From NCBI RefSeq assembly GCF_902459465.1, contig NC_047070.1:4886554-4950553 (forward strand): a stretch of 64,000 bases of DNA, in the 5' to 3' direction. A program made the translations under genes and the position numbers. Below, piece by piece: positions 33,810 through 45,300 of the stretch. The DNA is from Asterias rubens (Eukaryota > Echinodermata > Asteroidea > Forcipulatida > Asteriidae). The notes under the pieces are model-generated. The model made no database searches. It was not told where the DNA came from and was given only the letters and a program-made list of their open reading frames with translations. The stretch's first letter is position 1, and each line of letters opens with the position of its first letter.

Positions 33810-33817
33810 TCACGTGA
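33810..33817. promoter_or_regulatory. E-box TCACGTGA, possible CLEAR site
   Basis: TCACGTGA lies about 330 bp upstream of the V-ATPase B start codon. TFEB/MiT factors bind GTCACGTGAC-type CLEAR elements at lysosomal and V-ATPase genes in vertebrates. CACGTGA-containing sites also occur elsewhere in the window (for example near 13631 and 25489), so position is the only argument. Confidence 0.4.
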
Positions 33818-33842
33818 TAAATTAGACCATTAATTACGTATA

Positions 33843-33850
33843 GCGCCCTC
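33843..33850 (+). promoter_or_regulatory. GCGCCCTC motif in V-ATPase B promoter
   Basis: It sits within TAGCGCCCTCTATC, about 360 bp upstream of the start codon and 25 bp from the E-box. See the promoter-motif finding. Confidence 0.35.
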
Positions 33851-34583
33851 TATCAATGTGATCTAGCTAGCGCCCACAACTTCACAAGTCGTTTTATTTT
33901 GTCCACGCCCTCCAATCAAAGAAACTTTGTTGACTTAGAAAAGTCAAAGTAAAATACTACTTTTCATACCAACGTTTGCACATACAAAGTGGTCTTCTTT
34001 TCATGTGTGAGGTTGCAAATTTCTGCGACTGTAGAAAACTTAAAGTAAAAACAGGTTTGACTAAGATCCATGATAAGAAGTTTAGGCGATACTAGGCCTA
34101 CATATTGTGTACGATTTGGCTTGCATTATTGGAAAGTCTGTTCTTTGGAAAACTTTAAAAACAAATTCTGGCAATATCTTGAGTATTTACCTTGAATCAC
34201 CATCTGTAGCCCACCTAGTGCAGTATCAGATAGTCTAATCATGGAGCGCCATAGCTCCATGGTCTAATGCAAATAGGGAAAGTCTCTATAATAACCTCAC
34301 GTTAAAATTGTAGGCATATAAATTGTATTTGATACCCTTTTAGTGCAAAAATTAAAAAAATCTAAAACATGATATAAAGATCTTTCTGAAAAAATGAGTC
34401 TCTAAAAAATTTTTCTTCGGGGAAATTTTGGTTTATTCTTGACTTTCGATAATATTGAATTAAATGGCCTTGAATGAATTTGACCTTTTGAACAACAACA
34501 AACTCCTCCATTAGTTTTTTAAATCCAATGATAAAATATAGTGTTTCAAATTTTGCTTTAAAAAAGGAGCAGTTGCTAAAACC

Positions 34584-34760
34584 AGGGCTTATTTTCATGG
34601 AGGCTGCTTCACACGTTTCTGCTAAGCAGAAATCAGCAGGATCAGTCACGTACATATGTGACATGGCATTTTGGCTGGTAACCTTATTATTATGTTAAGC
34701 ATAATTTGGTTTTGCTTAGCTGCTTTTTGTGCTTGAAGCACCTCTATGAAATTGGGCCCA
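34584..34760. mobile_element. Fold-back element, GGGCCCAATTTCAT family
   Basis: It starts GGGCTTATTTTCATGG, with a degenerate left end, and ends CTATGAAATTGGGCCCA. Confidence 0.55.
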
Positions 34761-34900
34761 CATAATAAGTCTATTTGCCTTCTTCGGCCATTTTCCCCCA
34801 TTGTTTTGCCGGATTTGGGAGGGCAGTTTCCCACCTACCCCTGGGTCATACATCTATGCACCGGCCTGTAAGATCATAACAAAAGTCCCCCATATACGAA

Positions 34901-35015
34901 CAAATGAATTTTAATGAAATGCTAGCTTTTCTGATTGTAGACTTGGCACTTATTGTTCAAATGAATTTTATTGAAATGCTAGCTTTTCTGATTGTAGACT
35001 TGGCACTTATTGTTC
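34901..35015 (+). repeat. Two-copy 57-bp tandem duplication
   Basis: The unit starts CAAATGAATTTTA and includes GCTAGCTTTTCTGATTGTAG. The copies differ at one base that I can see. The period of 57 preserves frame, which produces a repetitive 73-codon ORF with no other support. Confidence 0.8.
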
Positions 35016-35346
35016 ATCTGAAAAAAAGTGGAGGAACAACACACACAAATTTGGAGAACCAAAACATTGACTTTTCATTTATAGAGTTTATTTCTTTAAC
35101 GACATGCATCTATCACTTCCGCTGAATCTATCAAAAAGTAAAAATATCTTTTAATGAAAAAGTAAAAAATTTCCTTACAGTGTAAAACAAAATATATTGT
35201 AAAACTTCAATAGAAAAAGTTGAGGACAAAACACTTGACGTTTTGAAATTACAAATCTGTAATCAAACATGAAATATGCCAAGTTTAACCATAGCGGCAA
35301 AAAAAAAAAAAATGTTTTACCAAAATGTCCATGGCGGCACAAATTG

Positions 35347-35578
35347 GCCCAATTGCATGGCTCTGCTTACCGCTGAAGTCTACGCTTATGATCGCCATTT
35401 CCCAGTTACATGCTAGCTGTGTATTTAGCAAGAATGTTTAGTAACCTGGGGTTTAAATGCGCACAAGCAAAAAATCGCTACAAACCTGTGAAATATGCTT
35501 GACACAAAAGCAAAATTCCCTGCTTCTGCAAGCGCCAATTCTTTGCATTATTGTAAAGCAGAGCAATGAAAATGGGCC
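35347..35578. mobile_element. Fold-back element, divergent GGGCCCAATT family
   Basis: Ends near TGGCCCAATTGCATGGCTC and GCAATGAAAATGGGCCA. The interior carries CTTACC/GTAA-type arms. Divergent copy. Confidence 0.4.
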
Positions 35579-35909
35579 AAGACCTACTTCCCCTCAAACA
35601 AAAAGGTCAAAGTAAAGGTCAAAGACTGGATTCACATTTTTAAATGTATCCCACCCTAATAATCCACTTTTCTGTAAAAAAGAAGAACGAAACCCCAAAG
35701 GTTCTGTTTTATAGTACATTGTATTTTTTTCTGACACTTTTACAAGAAACAATTGTTAAAACAAAAAGTTCAACAATAAAACCTTGCTTGGCATATGGTA
35801 AGAATTAGACAGAAACGAATGGTCTCTTAAATGTAAGAAGACAGACTGGCTTCGGATTGGCTCTTTTGTAGGGTTAATATTTTGGTTCAACAAACTTTGT
35901 TAGTTCACA

Positions 35910-36030
35910 GAGTAAAAGGAAAACCACACAATTTCAAGGCATATTTGTGGGGATCATTATGTTCTACTTTCCAAACACTTTTCCAACCATATTATTTTCC
36001 CAACAAATGCTTTTTATAGCCCAAAGTGCA
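35910..36030. mobile_element. Family B MITE fragment
   Basis: AAAGGAAAACCACACAATTT and CAAGGCATATTTGTGG match one arm of the element at 20091-20480. Confidence 0.5.
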
Positions 36031-36051
36031 GAATCCGGATATTCAAAACAA

Positions 36052-36374
36052 ATATTACCTTAAAAACTGACTTGGTAACGAGCATTGGAGAGCTGTTGAT
36101 AGTATAAAACATATCTGAAGTAACATAGTTTATGAGAAAGAGGTAATTTGCTCACTAAAATAATAAAACACTTCTAGCTAGAAGTCTTTTATTCTTATCT
36201 GAAAGCACACAAGTTCGTCCAACAACGGTGTTTTTTCCTGTCATAATTTTCTCGTAACTTCGATGACCGATTGAGCCCAAATTTTCACAGGCTTGTTATT
36301 TTATGGTTATGATGGGATACACCAAGTGAGAAGACTGGTCTTTGACAATTACCAAACGTGTACCTTCCCTTTAA
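36052..36374. mobile_element. Palindromic MITE abutting the stop codon of gene 4
   Basis: The right end ACGTGTACCTTCCCTTTAA matches the element at 44170-44496. The interior shares GAGCCCAAATTTTCACAGG with family A. Only 7 bp separate its last base from the stop codon of gene 4, so the 3' UTR of that gene is made largely of this element. Confidence 0.7.
36188..36193 (-). terminator. Candidate poly(A) signal inside a MITE
   Basis: AATAAA on the minus strand lies about 190 bp downstream of the stop codon of gene 4, inside the MITE. Confidence 0.35.
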
Positions 36375-36381
36375 GTGGAGT

Positions 36382-39300
36382 TTATGGCATATCAGGCTGG
36401 GGTTGATGAGCAAGTCTGATACTTTTGTTTGGTCCTTGATGCTCAAAATTAGCCGATCGTTTGTTCTGCCCACCAGCTGTTTCATGGTTCACATGATACT
36501 GGTTGGTCAGGTCACTCATATGGTAGGAAGGCGTATTCTGGCTGTTGGAGTCCTGAGGTACAATGTTTGCTGGCAGTTGTGGAAGAACGTTTCGATGTGT
36601 TGGACTCGATTGTAAGACCCTTTGTAAGATGCTCGGATTCAGACATTGCTTAGCAGACGAGATCGTCTTACTCAGTTCTCGCAGTGTTTCAATGTTTTCA
36701 TCGTTTGAGGCCTCCACTACAGAGGTCAACTGTCGGAGTGTGTGTCGCAGATTACGCTTGAGCTCTTTGGCCTCCATTCCGGAGTTGTCCACGACCTCGC
36801 TACTCTGGATAAAAACCTGGAAGTCTATAAACCTCTGGACCAGGTGGATGTGCTTGCAGATCGTAGAGTTGATCAGGCAGTCTGGACAGTTACAAAAGAA
36901 GGTATGGACGCACACGTTACATTCTTCACAGTGCAATCGGCACTCCTTTGTTGGGCAAGAAATCGCGAGACGCTCGACCACGTACGAGGTGTTCTTGTCC
37001 TCAGTGTGGACCTCCCAACACTCGCAGTCTTCCAACTGCTTGACCTGAACGAAGGACATCATCATGCTCTGAAGATGGTGGTCTCGGATAACCTTCAACC
37101 GCATCGTCACTTTAACTCTTGGGAACTTGACCATCCAGTGAAAGGTTTTGTCACGTATGTACTTCAGAAGGTGGATAAGACAGCTGTCAACACGTTTGTT
37201 GACGTCACCCTGTACATAGACCTGTTGGAAGACGACATGGAAAGCTTCGTGGAAGACGCCAGGGGTCAGAGAGTTCCACGTTCGATAGCAGAATGGCCAC
37301 TGATACATCTTAGGAATCCATTCTCTGATAAAGTACATTAAGAATGTTAATGTCTTCGTGGACACTGCCAGACGGCTCAGAAGCCTCTGAAGGGAATCCT
37401 CAAAAGAAGTCTGATCTTGTTGCTCCAGGACCTCCCGAAGCATCTTGTACACCTGGGCTTGAAGAGCGAGGTCTGCGATCTCATTCTTGAGTGCTTCCCT
37501 CCAGGCATAGTCGACATTCCAGGGGCAAATCATCCTCTCGGGGTTGGTTCCAAACACTGACGTCCAGATGTTGGCGTACAAGAAGGCTTTATCAGCCATG
37601 AACCAGCATGGCTTTAGGTTGCTGCAAGTTTTTTTCAACTCTGTGAAGAAAATCCTAACGGTGCTCGCATCATCCCGATTAGAGATGCACCATGCTAAGG
37701 GAAAATCGTCCAAAAACTCATCAAAGGCAAACAGAGTCGTCAAATGGTAATCGTACAAGGTAGTGCCTTCCGTGGATTCACACCACATCCCTTGGCTGGC
37801 CAACTTCTGCGCCATGTGTTTCTGGAAGGGACTCTGGACGACTATGATGTAATCTTCTGAAAAGAGGCCCATATCAGAGTCTAGGTTGGTTCCTGGCATC
37901 TTGAAGAATAAGATGGGGTTCTCCTCTGTCTTCTCCCACTGTTGAATCCAAGCTAAGACGCTGTCTTTTTCATTCCGTTGTTTGAGATAGGTCATGACGT
38001 CTAGGGATTTCTTGATGTCCTTCTGCCTCATCAGTTCTTGCCTCCTTCTCTCCCCCTTGCTGTCCCTCATATCATCCATGATGCTATCTCTTGAGATTCC
38101 TCGCTCCACTTTGGCGATGACTTCTTCCCGCTTCTTACGAGGGAGCCAGATAAGTTCTCTGTCTCGATGATGGTTGTAGTGGTTTCGATGGCATTCAACG
38201 TCCACCTTCCCATTTGGCTGAAAGGTTACCTTCATCGTTGCCGTGCAGTTGTTGTCGATCTTGCAAGATCCTGAAAAAGAAAGCAGAGAAACATTCCAGT
38301 AACATTTCACCTCCTGTAAAACGTGGTCCTCGCCCGTTTCCTTGAGCTTTGAGTTGTTATTATTTTCACCATTTTAGTATGTATTAGTATGGTTACCACT
38401 TTTAGGGTAATGAAAAAAAGGATGCCTCAAAAGTAAAACAAGGAAGCCTGATAGCGGAAGCCTGTAACACAAGAATGCTTACAATGAACCAGAGACACCG
38501 GGTAAACCTTACACTTAAAGACACTGGACACAATTGGTAATTGTCAAAGACTAGTCTTCTCACGTACTGTATCTCAACATATGCATAAAATAACAAACCC
38601 GTGAAAAGTAAGCTCAATCGACCATCAAAGTTGCGAGATAATAATGAAAGAAAAAATACTCTTGTCACACGAAGTTGTGTGCTTTCATGATGCTTGATTT
38701 TGAGATCTCCAATTCTAAGTCTGAGGTCTCAAAATAAAATTTGTGGAAAATTACTTCTTTCTCGAAAACTACGTCACTTCATAGAGAGCTGTTTCTCACA
38801 ATGTGTCATACTATCAACCTCTCCCCATTACTGTAATCAAGAAAGTTTTAATGATAATAATTATTTTGAGTAATTACCAATAGTGTCCACTGTCTTAAAC
38901 ATTTCTTGGTAGTTTACATACACTCCTTATCCTAGTTCACGGAACCTTTGGCTTCCAAGTTTCTTCCAAAGGACAAAGCAATAATGGTATCTTGTTCAAT
39001 GACAAAAGCAGACCTGCCAGACCAGGGCCCAATTTCATGGAGCTGCTTAAGGACAAAATTGTGCTTTTAAAGCAAAAAAATCCTTGCTTAGTAAAATCAC
39101 ATTACTCACCCAGACTCCTCTCAATTGTTATGCTAAGTAAACAAGAGCTAAATACCAGTCACAAGCAATACATATGGCATGATAGTATGACACATTGTGA
39201 GAATGTTTTCATTTTGTGTAGGCGCCTTCATCGGTTTTCTGGAAAAGTGCGCATTATAAATCCATATTATTATTATTATGAAAATTTGGCCAGTTACATG

Positions 39301-42300
39301 TGTAAAATAAGCAACCAATTTTTGTGCTTTTAAAAGCACATTTTTTGCTTTAAGCAGCTCAATGAAATTGGGCCCTGGATTCGAACCCACACTATGTGAC
39401 TGACAAAACTTGAATACAGTGCTCTAGACCGCCCAACCAGTGCCACACAAATATCTCTCTAAAGTACTCCGTTTTCATCAATCAAACCACTCCTTCACCA
39501 ATACTCAAGCAGCTGTTTGGAAGGGGAAAAATAACAAAAATACGCATGAAAGTAATTTCAGCTTCCCTTGACATAACTAATGCACATGGCACTGCTCTAG
39601 AATTGCAAAGGTCATGGGTTCGAATCCCAACCGAGTAATATACCTGTGAACAAAACTCGGGAAAGTACTGAATTATACAGTGCTTACACAAAAAAATATG
39701 ATATCCTGCATTCTGATGCACATTTAACATCTACTAAATAACTCATCAAGTTATACATTTTTAGATCCAATAAAATCTTGGAGGCTTAGGATTTTGTCTC
39801 TTACCTGAGTGTTTCATCTGTCGTTTCCCGCCTCCGGTTTTTTTGTAAACTCCAGATCGGTTGCACTGTAAATATCTGAACTTGGAGTCACCCTTGTTGC
39901 GGACGCCGGAATATTGAGCAAAGGAGCAACACTCCGCCTCCTCTAGAGCCTTTTTCCATGTCTCAAACTCTGTCAAAATGAACAGAAGCAAATAAGAGGA
40001 AATAAGAGCAAAGGAGCATCACTCCGCCTCCTCTAGAGCCTTTTTCCATGTCTCAAACTCTGTCAAAATGAACAGAAGCAAATAAGAAATTCAGCCTTAA
40101 ATCATGCGAACAACATTGGTGAGAACTGAGAAGTCTCCTGAATCTCCGATTAGTCGAAACGTTGAGACCAATTTCAGAACTGACTCTGCGGCAGTACAGT
40201 TAATTACGATCCTATAAGCTAAAGTAGTAGTCCAGTCTAATTTCTATACCATCCGCCCTGGTAATAGTTAAAAAGCAGGACAGTTCTTTTCAGAACTGAG
40301 AAGTCTCCCGAACCTCCGATTATCTACTCCATGACAGTTCCCTAAGAACAACTCTACCTGGCAAGTAGATACACACATGGTGTTACCGCAAACCAAATAT
40401 ACATTGATACCTCACCATGCAATGCCTCAAATCCTATATCAAAGACCTGCCGTCGATTTCACAAAGAGTTAGGACTCGCCTTATCTCGAGTTAGGATGAG
40501 TAACTCGTCCTAATTTAAGATTAATCTTAAGGTCTGCATGCTACAGTGCACGATTGGGACTTGTCCTAAGTCCTAAGATTAGTCTCAAGTTAGGAAGAGT
40601 TTTGTGAAACCGACGGCAGTATCTGTACTATTTTACACACCAACACCGGGCTCTTGCACATTTTCTCAAAAAGTACAACATTGTCAGCAAAGCATTTCAA
40701 AGGTACTGCAGCTTTCGATAAAGGGAAGTAATATGGTTATTGAAAAATAGTGCTAGTGTAGCTAACAGTAACGGCTCTGATTGTGTGTATTTGTAGACAA
40801 CATCTCTCCAGATTTTCGCTGATATCTAACAAAACAAAACCACCCTTTTAAATGAAATTTTAAAAGGTTAGTTTTATTGCATATAATTATATATATGTTG
40901 AAGTAGAATTGAAACAATCAGTAGAAGACTTTTGGGACGCTTGGTGTCAGCAGACTTACCAAGTAAATTCCATTGTTCTTGGTAATAAACTACGCAAACA
41001 ATGGAAGTTTACCTGGTAGGTCTGCTGCCACCTAGCGTTCAAAAATCTCCCATTGGTTCCAAAATTCCAAGCTATACTTTTCAACAACAAAAAACTTCTT
41101 ATGCCAGGAAAAAACATGCACATTGTGAGAGAATTGCAGTAGTCAGTACGAAAACCCCTGCTACATGTATGTCAGTTACTTTCAAACTCACCAGACGAGC
41201 TTTCAAACGAAATCTCCTCCATTGTGAAGATCGAAGCATGAACATTCTGGAGATGCTGTCGTAGATCACAGATCCGTCGACATTTCAGTCCGCAGTGGAC
41301 ACAGAGACAGTTTCCGTCCTCAATAGATTTAAGGTCCTGGTTAGGGTGGGCTCTGAGAATGTGACGTTTCATGTTGAAGCCTTGGGAAAGGTGCAAGTAG
41401 AACACAATAATTTATTTAATTTTGTTTTTAGCCAGATGGACTGACAACAATCGTGCACTGAAAAGACATAACATGCATGAGCTAACGACAACAGGTCCTG
41501 GTTAAGGTGGGCTCTGAGAATGTGACGTTTCATGTTGAAGCCTTGTTGAAGTACAAAGATAATTTATTTAATTTTGTTTTAGCCACACAGACTGACAATA
41601 TTCGTGCACTTAAAAGACATGAACCAACGACAACAGTTCTAATTAATTTTCTTTTAACCACCCAGTTAGTTTCCCTAGTGGTTTATTATGTGATATTTAA
41701 TATTAAAAAGTCGCATCCCCTTAAGGTGATCCCCTCGCTGCTTCTTCCCAGGCTGCATCGTAAACTTGGGTTTGATGCCTAGCTACACACCACCAGCTAG
41801 CAATTATGGCTTCTGACTGGCAAACCCCAACAAAGATATTAGACCGCAAACAAAATAGGAAGACCGCAAAAATAGGTTCGGATAGCTCAGTTGGTAGAGC
41901 GCCGGTACATTAATCAGGAGGTCATAGGTTGAAGCTCCGCTCCAGTCAGTAGAAACCATACATAGATAGTAAACGAGCAGACAGAGTATACTGTTCGAAA
42001 CATGATGCCACACCGGCTCTTTTCAGAGCCAACACTCTCACAAAAGAGATTTGAATGTTTGGTTGTACCCACAAGTTTACTATTTATTTATAGTTTATTC
42101 TCATTCATCCATACCACGCAAAGCTTCAACTAAAACTCAGTTTATCTTGGCTCAGACCCAAATCCTTTCAAAAATCACTCACTTTTCTTGCAGGTTATGT
42201 AACAACACGGACATCGGAAGACCTTCTCCCCTAAGCAATCCAGAACTTTGACCGGTTCTTCCGATCCAATTTCTTCCTCCTGTGTCGACGGTTCTTCCAA

Positions 42301-45300
42301 TACAATCTCTTCCTCCTTGGTCGGCAATGAGACGACTAGAATACCTACTTCAGGGATGTCGTTTTCATTCTATGGGTCAGAGGTCGGAGGTCAAATGGTC
42401 AGTTTGGTTCTTCAAAGGAATAGTCGCAAGATGAGGATGATTCTAGTATATACAAATGTTGCCAAAAGTAATGTGGGGTGAGGGTGTTATTCTTCTGTAG
42501 AGTTAATAATCATTTTGTAAAATTGGATTGGAAACTGTATTTTTAATCAGTATGGAATATTGTCATATTGTCTTTGATAAATTGTTGAGCCAGGCTGTGT
42601 TGAGCGGCACAACATAGTTGCATACATTGCCTCCCCTCCTCACATTCTCTCTTTCGTTCTCCAACTAGACGAAGCATAATATTTGGTGTTTGGTTCCAGA
42701 GTTGAGCTTTAATATCGGAAAGACAATATACGTGGCAACGATGGTACTTGGCATGATATGTAGGGTTTTTCGTGTTATTTAAGAGTTAATTGAGCGACCT
42801 GGATGAAGACAAAGTAGACCTACCATTATCCGTATAAATGTGGATTATTTTGTCCCTCTTTTGCGAATAGTTTAGTCAACTAAAAATATAGCAGACTGCT
42901 ATAATTACACACATGTTATTGTGTTGAGCACATTGGGTAAAAATAGTCAAGACTCAAGTGTCGTCACATTGCCGACAAATCAGGCGGTCTTTGTCAAAAA
43001 GCCAATCAGACAATTGTATAACACGATGAATTTGGCATGCAGTGGTATTTTTGGTTCCCTCCTCAACAAATCCCAATAGCTGCAGTTATCAACAATAATC
43101 ACCGCTGCTAATGTAATACTAATAGCAGAGGAGATATCCGACTAAAAAGGCTTGTATGAAAGTGGTACCCTCCTTTAACAAACTCATAATCACAGCCACT
43201 AATAGCCGCGGAGTTTATCTGATTGAAAAGGAAGAAGTTCTGGTAAACAGCAGATAAAAAACACGCCAGTTGGTATGGACGGCTGGAACTCTTTAACGAC
43301 AAAGTCACTTTCTGCAAAATTTTATTAGAAATAAATACATTTAATGATTGGTTGCTATAATATGTTGAATGCTTCGTTGCTTTGTTTCCAATAACGTTTA
43401 CATGGTTTTAGAATCTTAGGCCCTTTACCTTATTCATCGTGATTTATTGAGCATACGTCCAATGACGCATACAAAGTTGTCGGACTACCAAATAAAGCAA
43501 GTTTTCGGAACATGCTGTGCAACAGATATCTAATCTAATATTTTTTTACCACCGCTTTTCGGGAGTAAAAGAGCGTTGGCTTTATTTATTTTTTGTTTAT
43601 TATATGAAATATATTGTCATGTAAACTTTCTGGTCAACATCCGCGCCCCGCATAACGAAGTTCCCTGATAAAACATCAACCTTTTATGAAATCATATCTC
43701 TCGAACCCTAGGCTATACAAACTAAATAGAAACGGTAATTTTATTGGTTCTTAAAAACTAATCCTTCATTCCATCTCTCACTTATTTCACTTTTAGAAAA
43801 CATTTTGCCCTGTTATTTTGAGGGTTTGTGCATTGTGTACGTCCTGTTTGGTAAATTTCGTATGTAGAAATTCCTAAAAATGTACCCGATTTAGCTGCAC
43901 ATGAGGGCACTTTTGTTAACAAATCTCAATAACGAGATGGCCGATTGCTTAGTACAAAACAGCAAAACAGTACAAAACGGCAAATGAACATCCTAAGTTC
44001 TAACAAATTGTGTGACTGGACTTACTTTACCTATGTCATTTTGCTTCAGAACTTTGACCAATGGAATGTTCTTTTACAGCTTCAAAACAGCTGTTGATGT
44101 TTCCCAAAGTTCCGTAACTCTGAAAACACACTATTCTAAAACGGTAATTTCATGTACTCATTTGAAGGTTTAAAGGGAAGGTACACGTTTAGTAATTGTC
44201 AAAGACCAGTCTTCTCACTTGGTGTATCCCAACATAATCAAAATAACAAGCCTGTGAAAATTTGAGCTAAATTGTTGGACGAATTTGTGTGCTTATAGAT
44301 AGGAATAAAAGACTTCTGGCTAGAAATCTGTTATTATTTTAGTGAGAAATTACCTCTTTCTCAAAATCTATGCTACTTCAGAGGGAGCCGTTTCTCACAA
44401 TGTTTTATACTATCAACAGCTCTCCAATGCTCGTTACCAAGTCAGTTTTTAAATTAATATATGTTTCGAGTAATTACCGAACGTGTACCTTCCTTTACCT
44501 GGCAAAACTTATATGAACAAAATCAGTAATGTACATTCTTCTTGTGGAAAAAATTTGTTCTAAGATAGTGTCACATAGTTGCATTACGTTTTGCATCACT
44601 GTTGAAAATGTTGCAATTTCTGTGTGATGTTCTGAGTGTGGCAATGACATGGACTGTACCAGCGTCCACCATACAGGGTTTAAAATGAACAAATAATGTT
44701 TGATGCGTTTAAAAAAATGCTGGACAGTTGAGTGACTTATTTATATTGAACACGTCTGTAACAGTCACATTTTTTTCTCTTTCTCATAAAACGTTTGCAT
44801 TTATTATTTATAACGTAAGCCTCAATATTTTTTAGCTTTACCTTTTTCACGATTCCAGTACTTTTTCAAAATGTCCACAGATTTACATTTAACTTACGTA
44901 CAGGGTTTGAAGATACATGTAATATGGAAAGCTTCCCTTCAAGCCTAACTGAGGTTCTGTAGTTTTTGAGAAATGAGTTAAACAAGTCACAAATAATTTT
45001 CGTCTCAGGAAGACAAAAACTATTTTAGCATGTAAAATCCCATTAACCACTTATGATATTATACCAAAACCATAGCATAGCCTAACTGGTTAAAATACGT
45101 TTTTACATGCTGAGACGAAAACTGAGACGATAATTATTTGTTTTACTCATTTCTCAAAAACTACAGCACCCTCAGTAAGTAAAATTTCAAGGGCAGCTTT
45201 CCACTATCATAATAATTTTACTGAATAAGTTTAACGTAAATCTGTGGACATTGTGTTTTTTGTTAGGAAAAAGTACAGACCCTTAGAACACCCCTGTACA

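Larger units (their letters stand above)
33485..36051. other. Intergenic region between genes 3 and 4
   Basis: It holds the V-ATPase B promoter and 5' UTR (about 33485-33900), a fold-back element (34584-34760), a short tandem duplication (34901-35015), another fold-back (35347-35578) and a family B MITE fragment (35910-36030). No coding exon is supported. Confidence 0.5.

Noticed and set aside
36742-37341. 199-codon plus-strand ORF
   Set aside because: Antisense shadow of the transposase-SWIM exon of gene 4.
40120-40195. Hammerhead-ribozyme-like GATTAGTCGAAACG
   Set aside because: GATTAG and CGAAAC resemble conserved hammerhead blocks, but stem II is absent and the cleavage-site arm is not found.
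41876-41950. Possible functional tRNA gene
   Set aside because: The A box is perfect, but the anticodon stem does not pair and the B box is degenerate. It is better explained as a SINE head.
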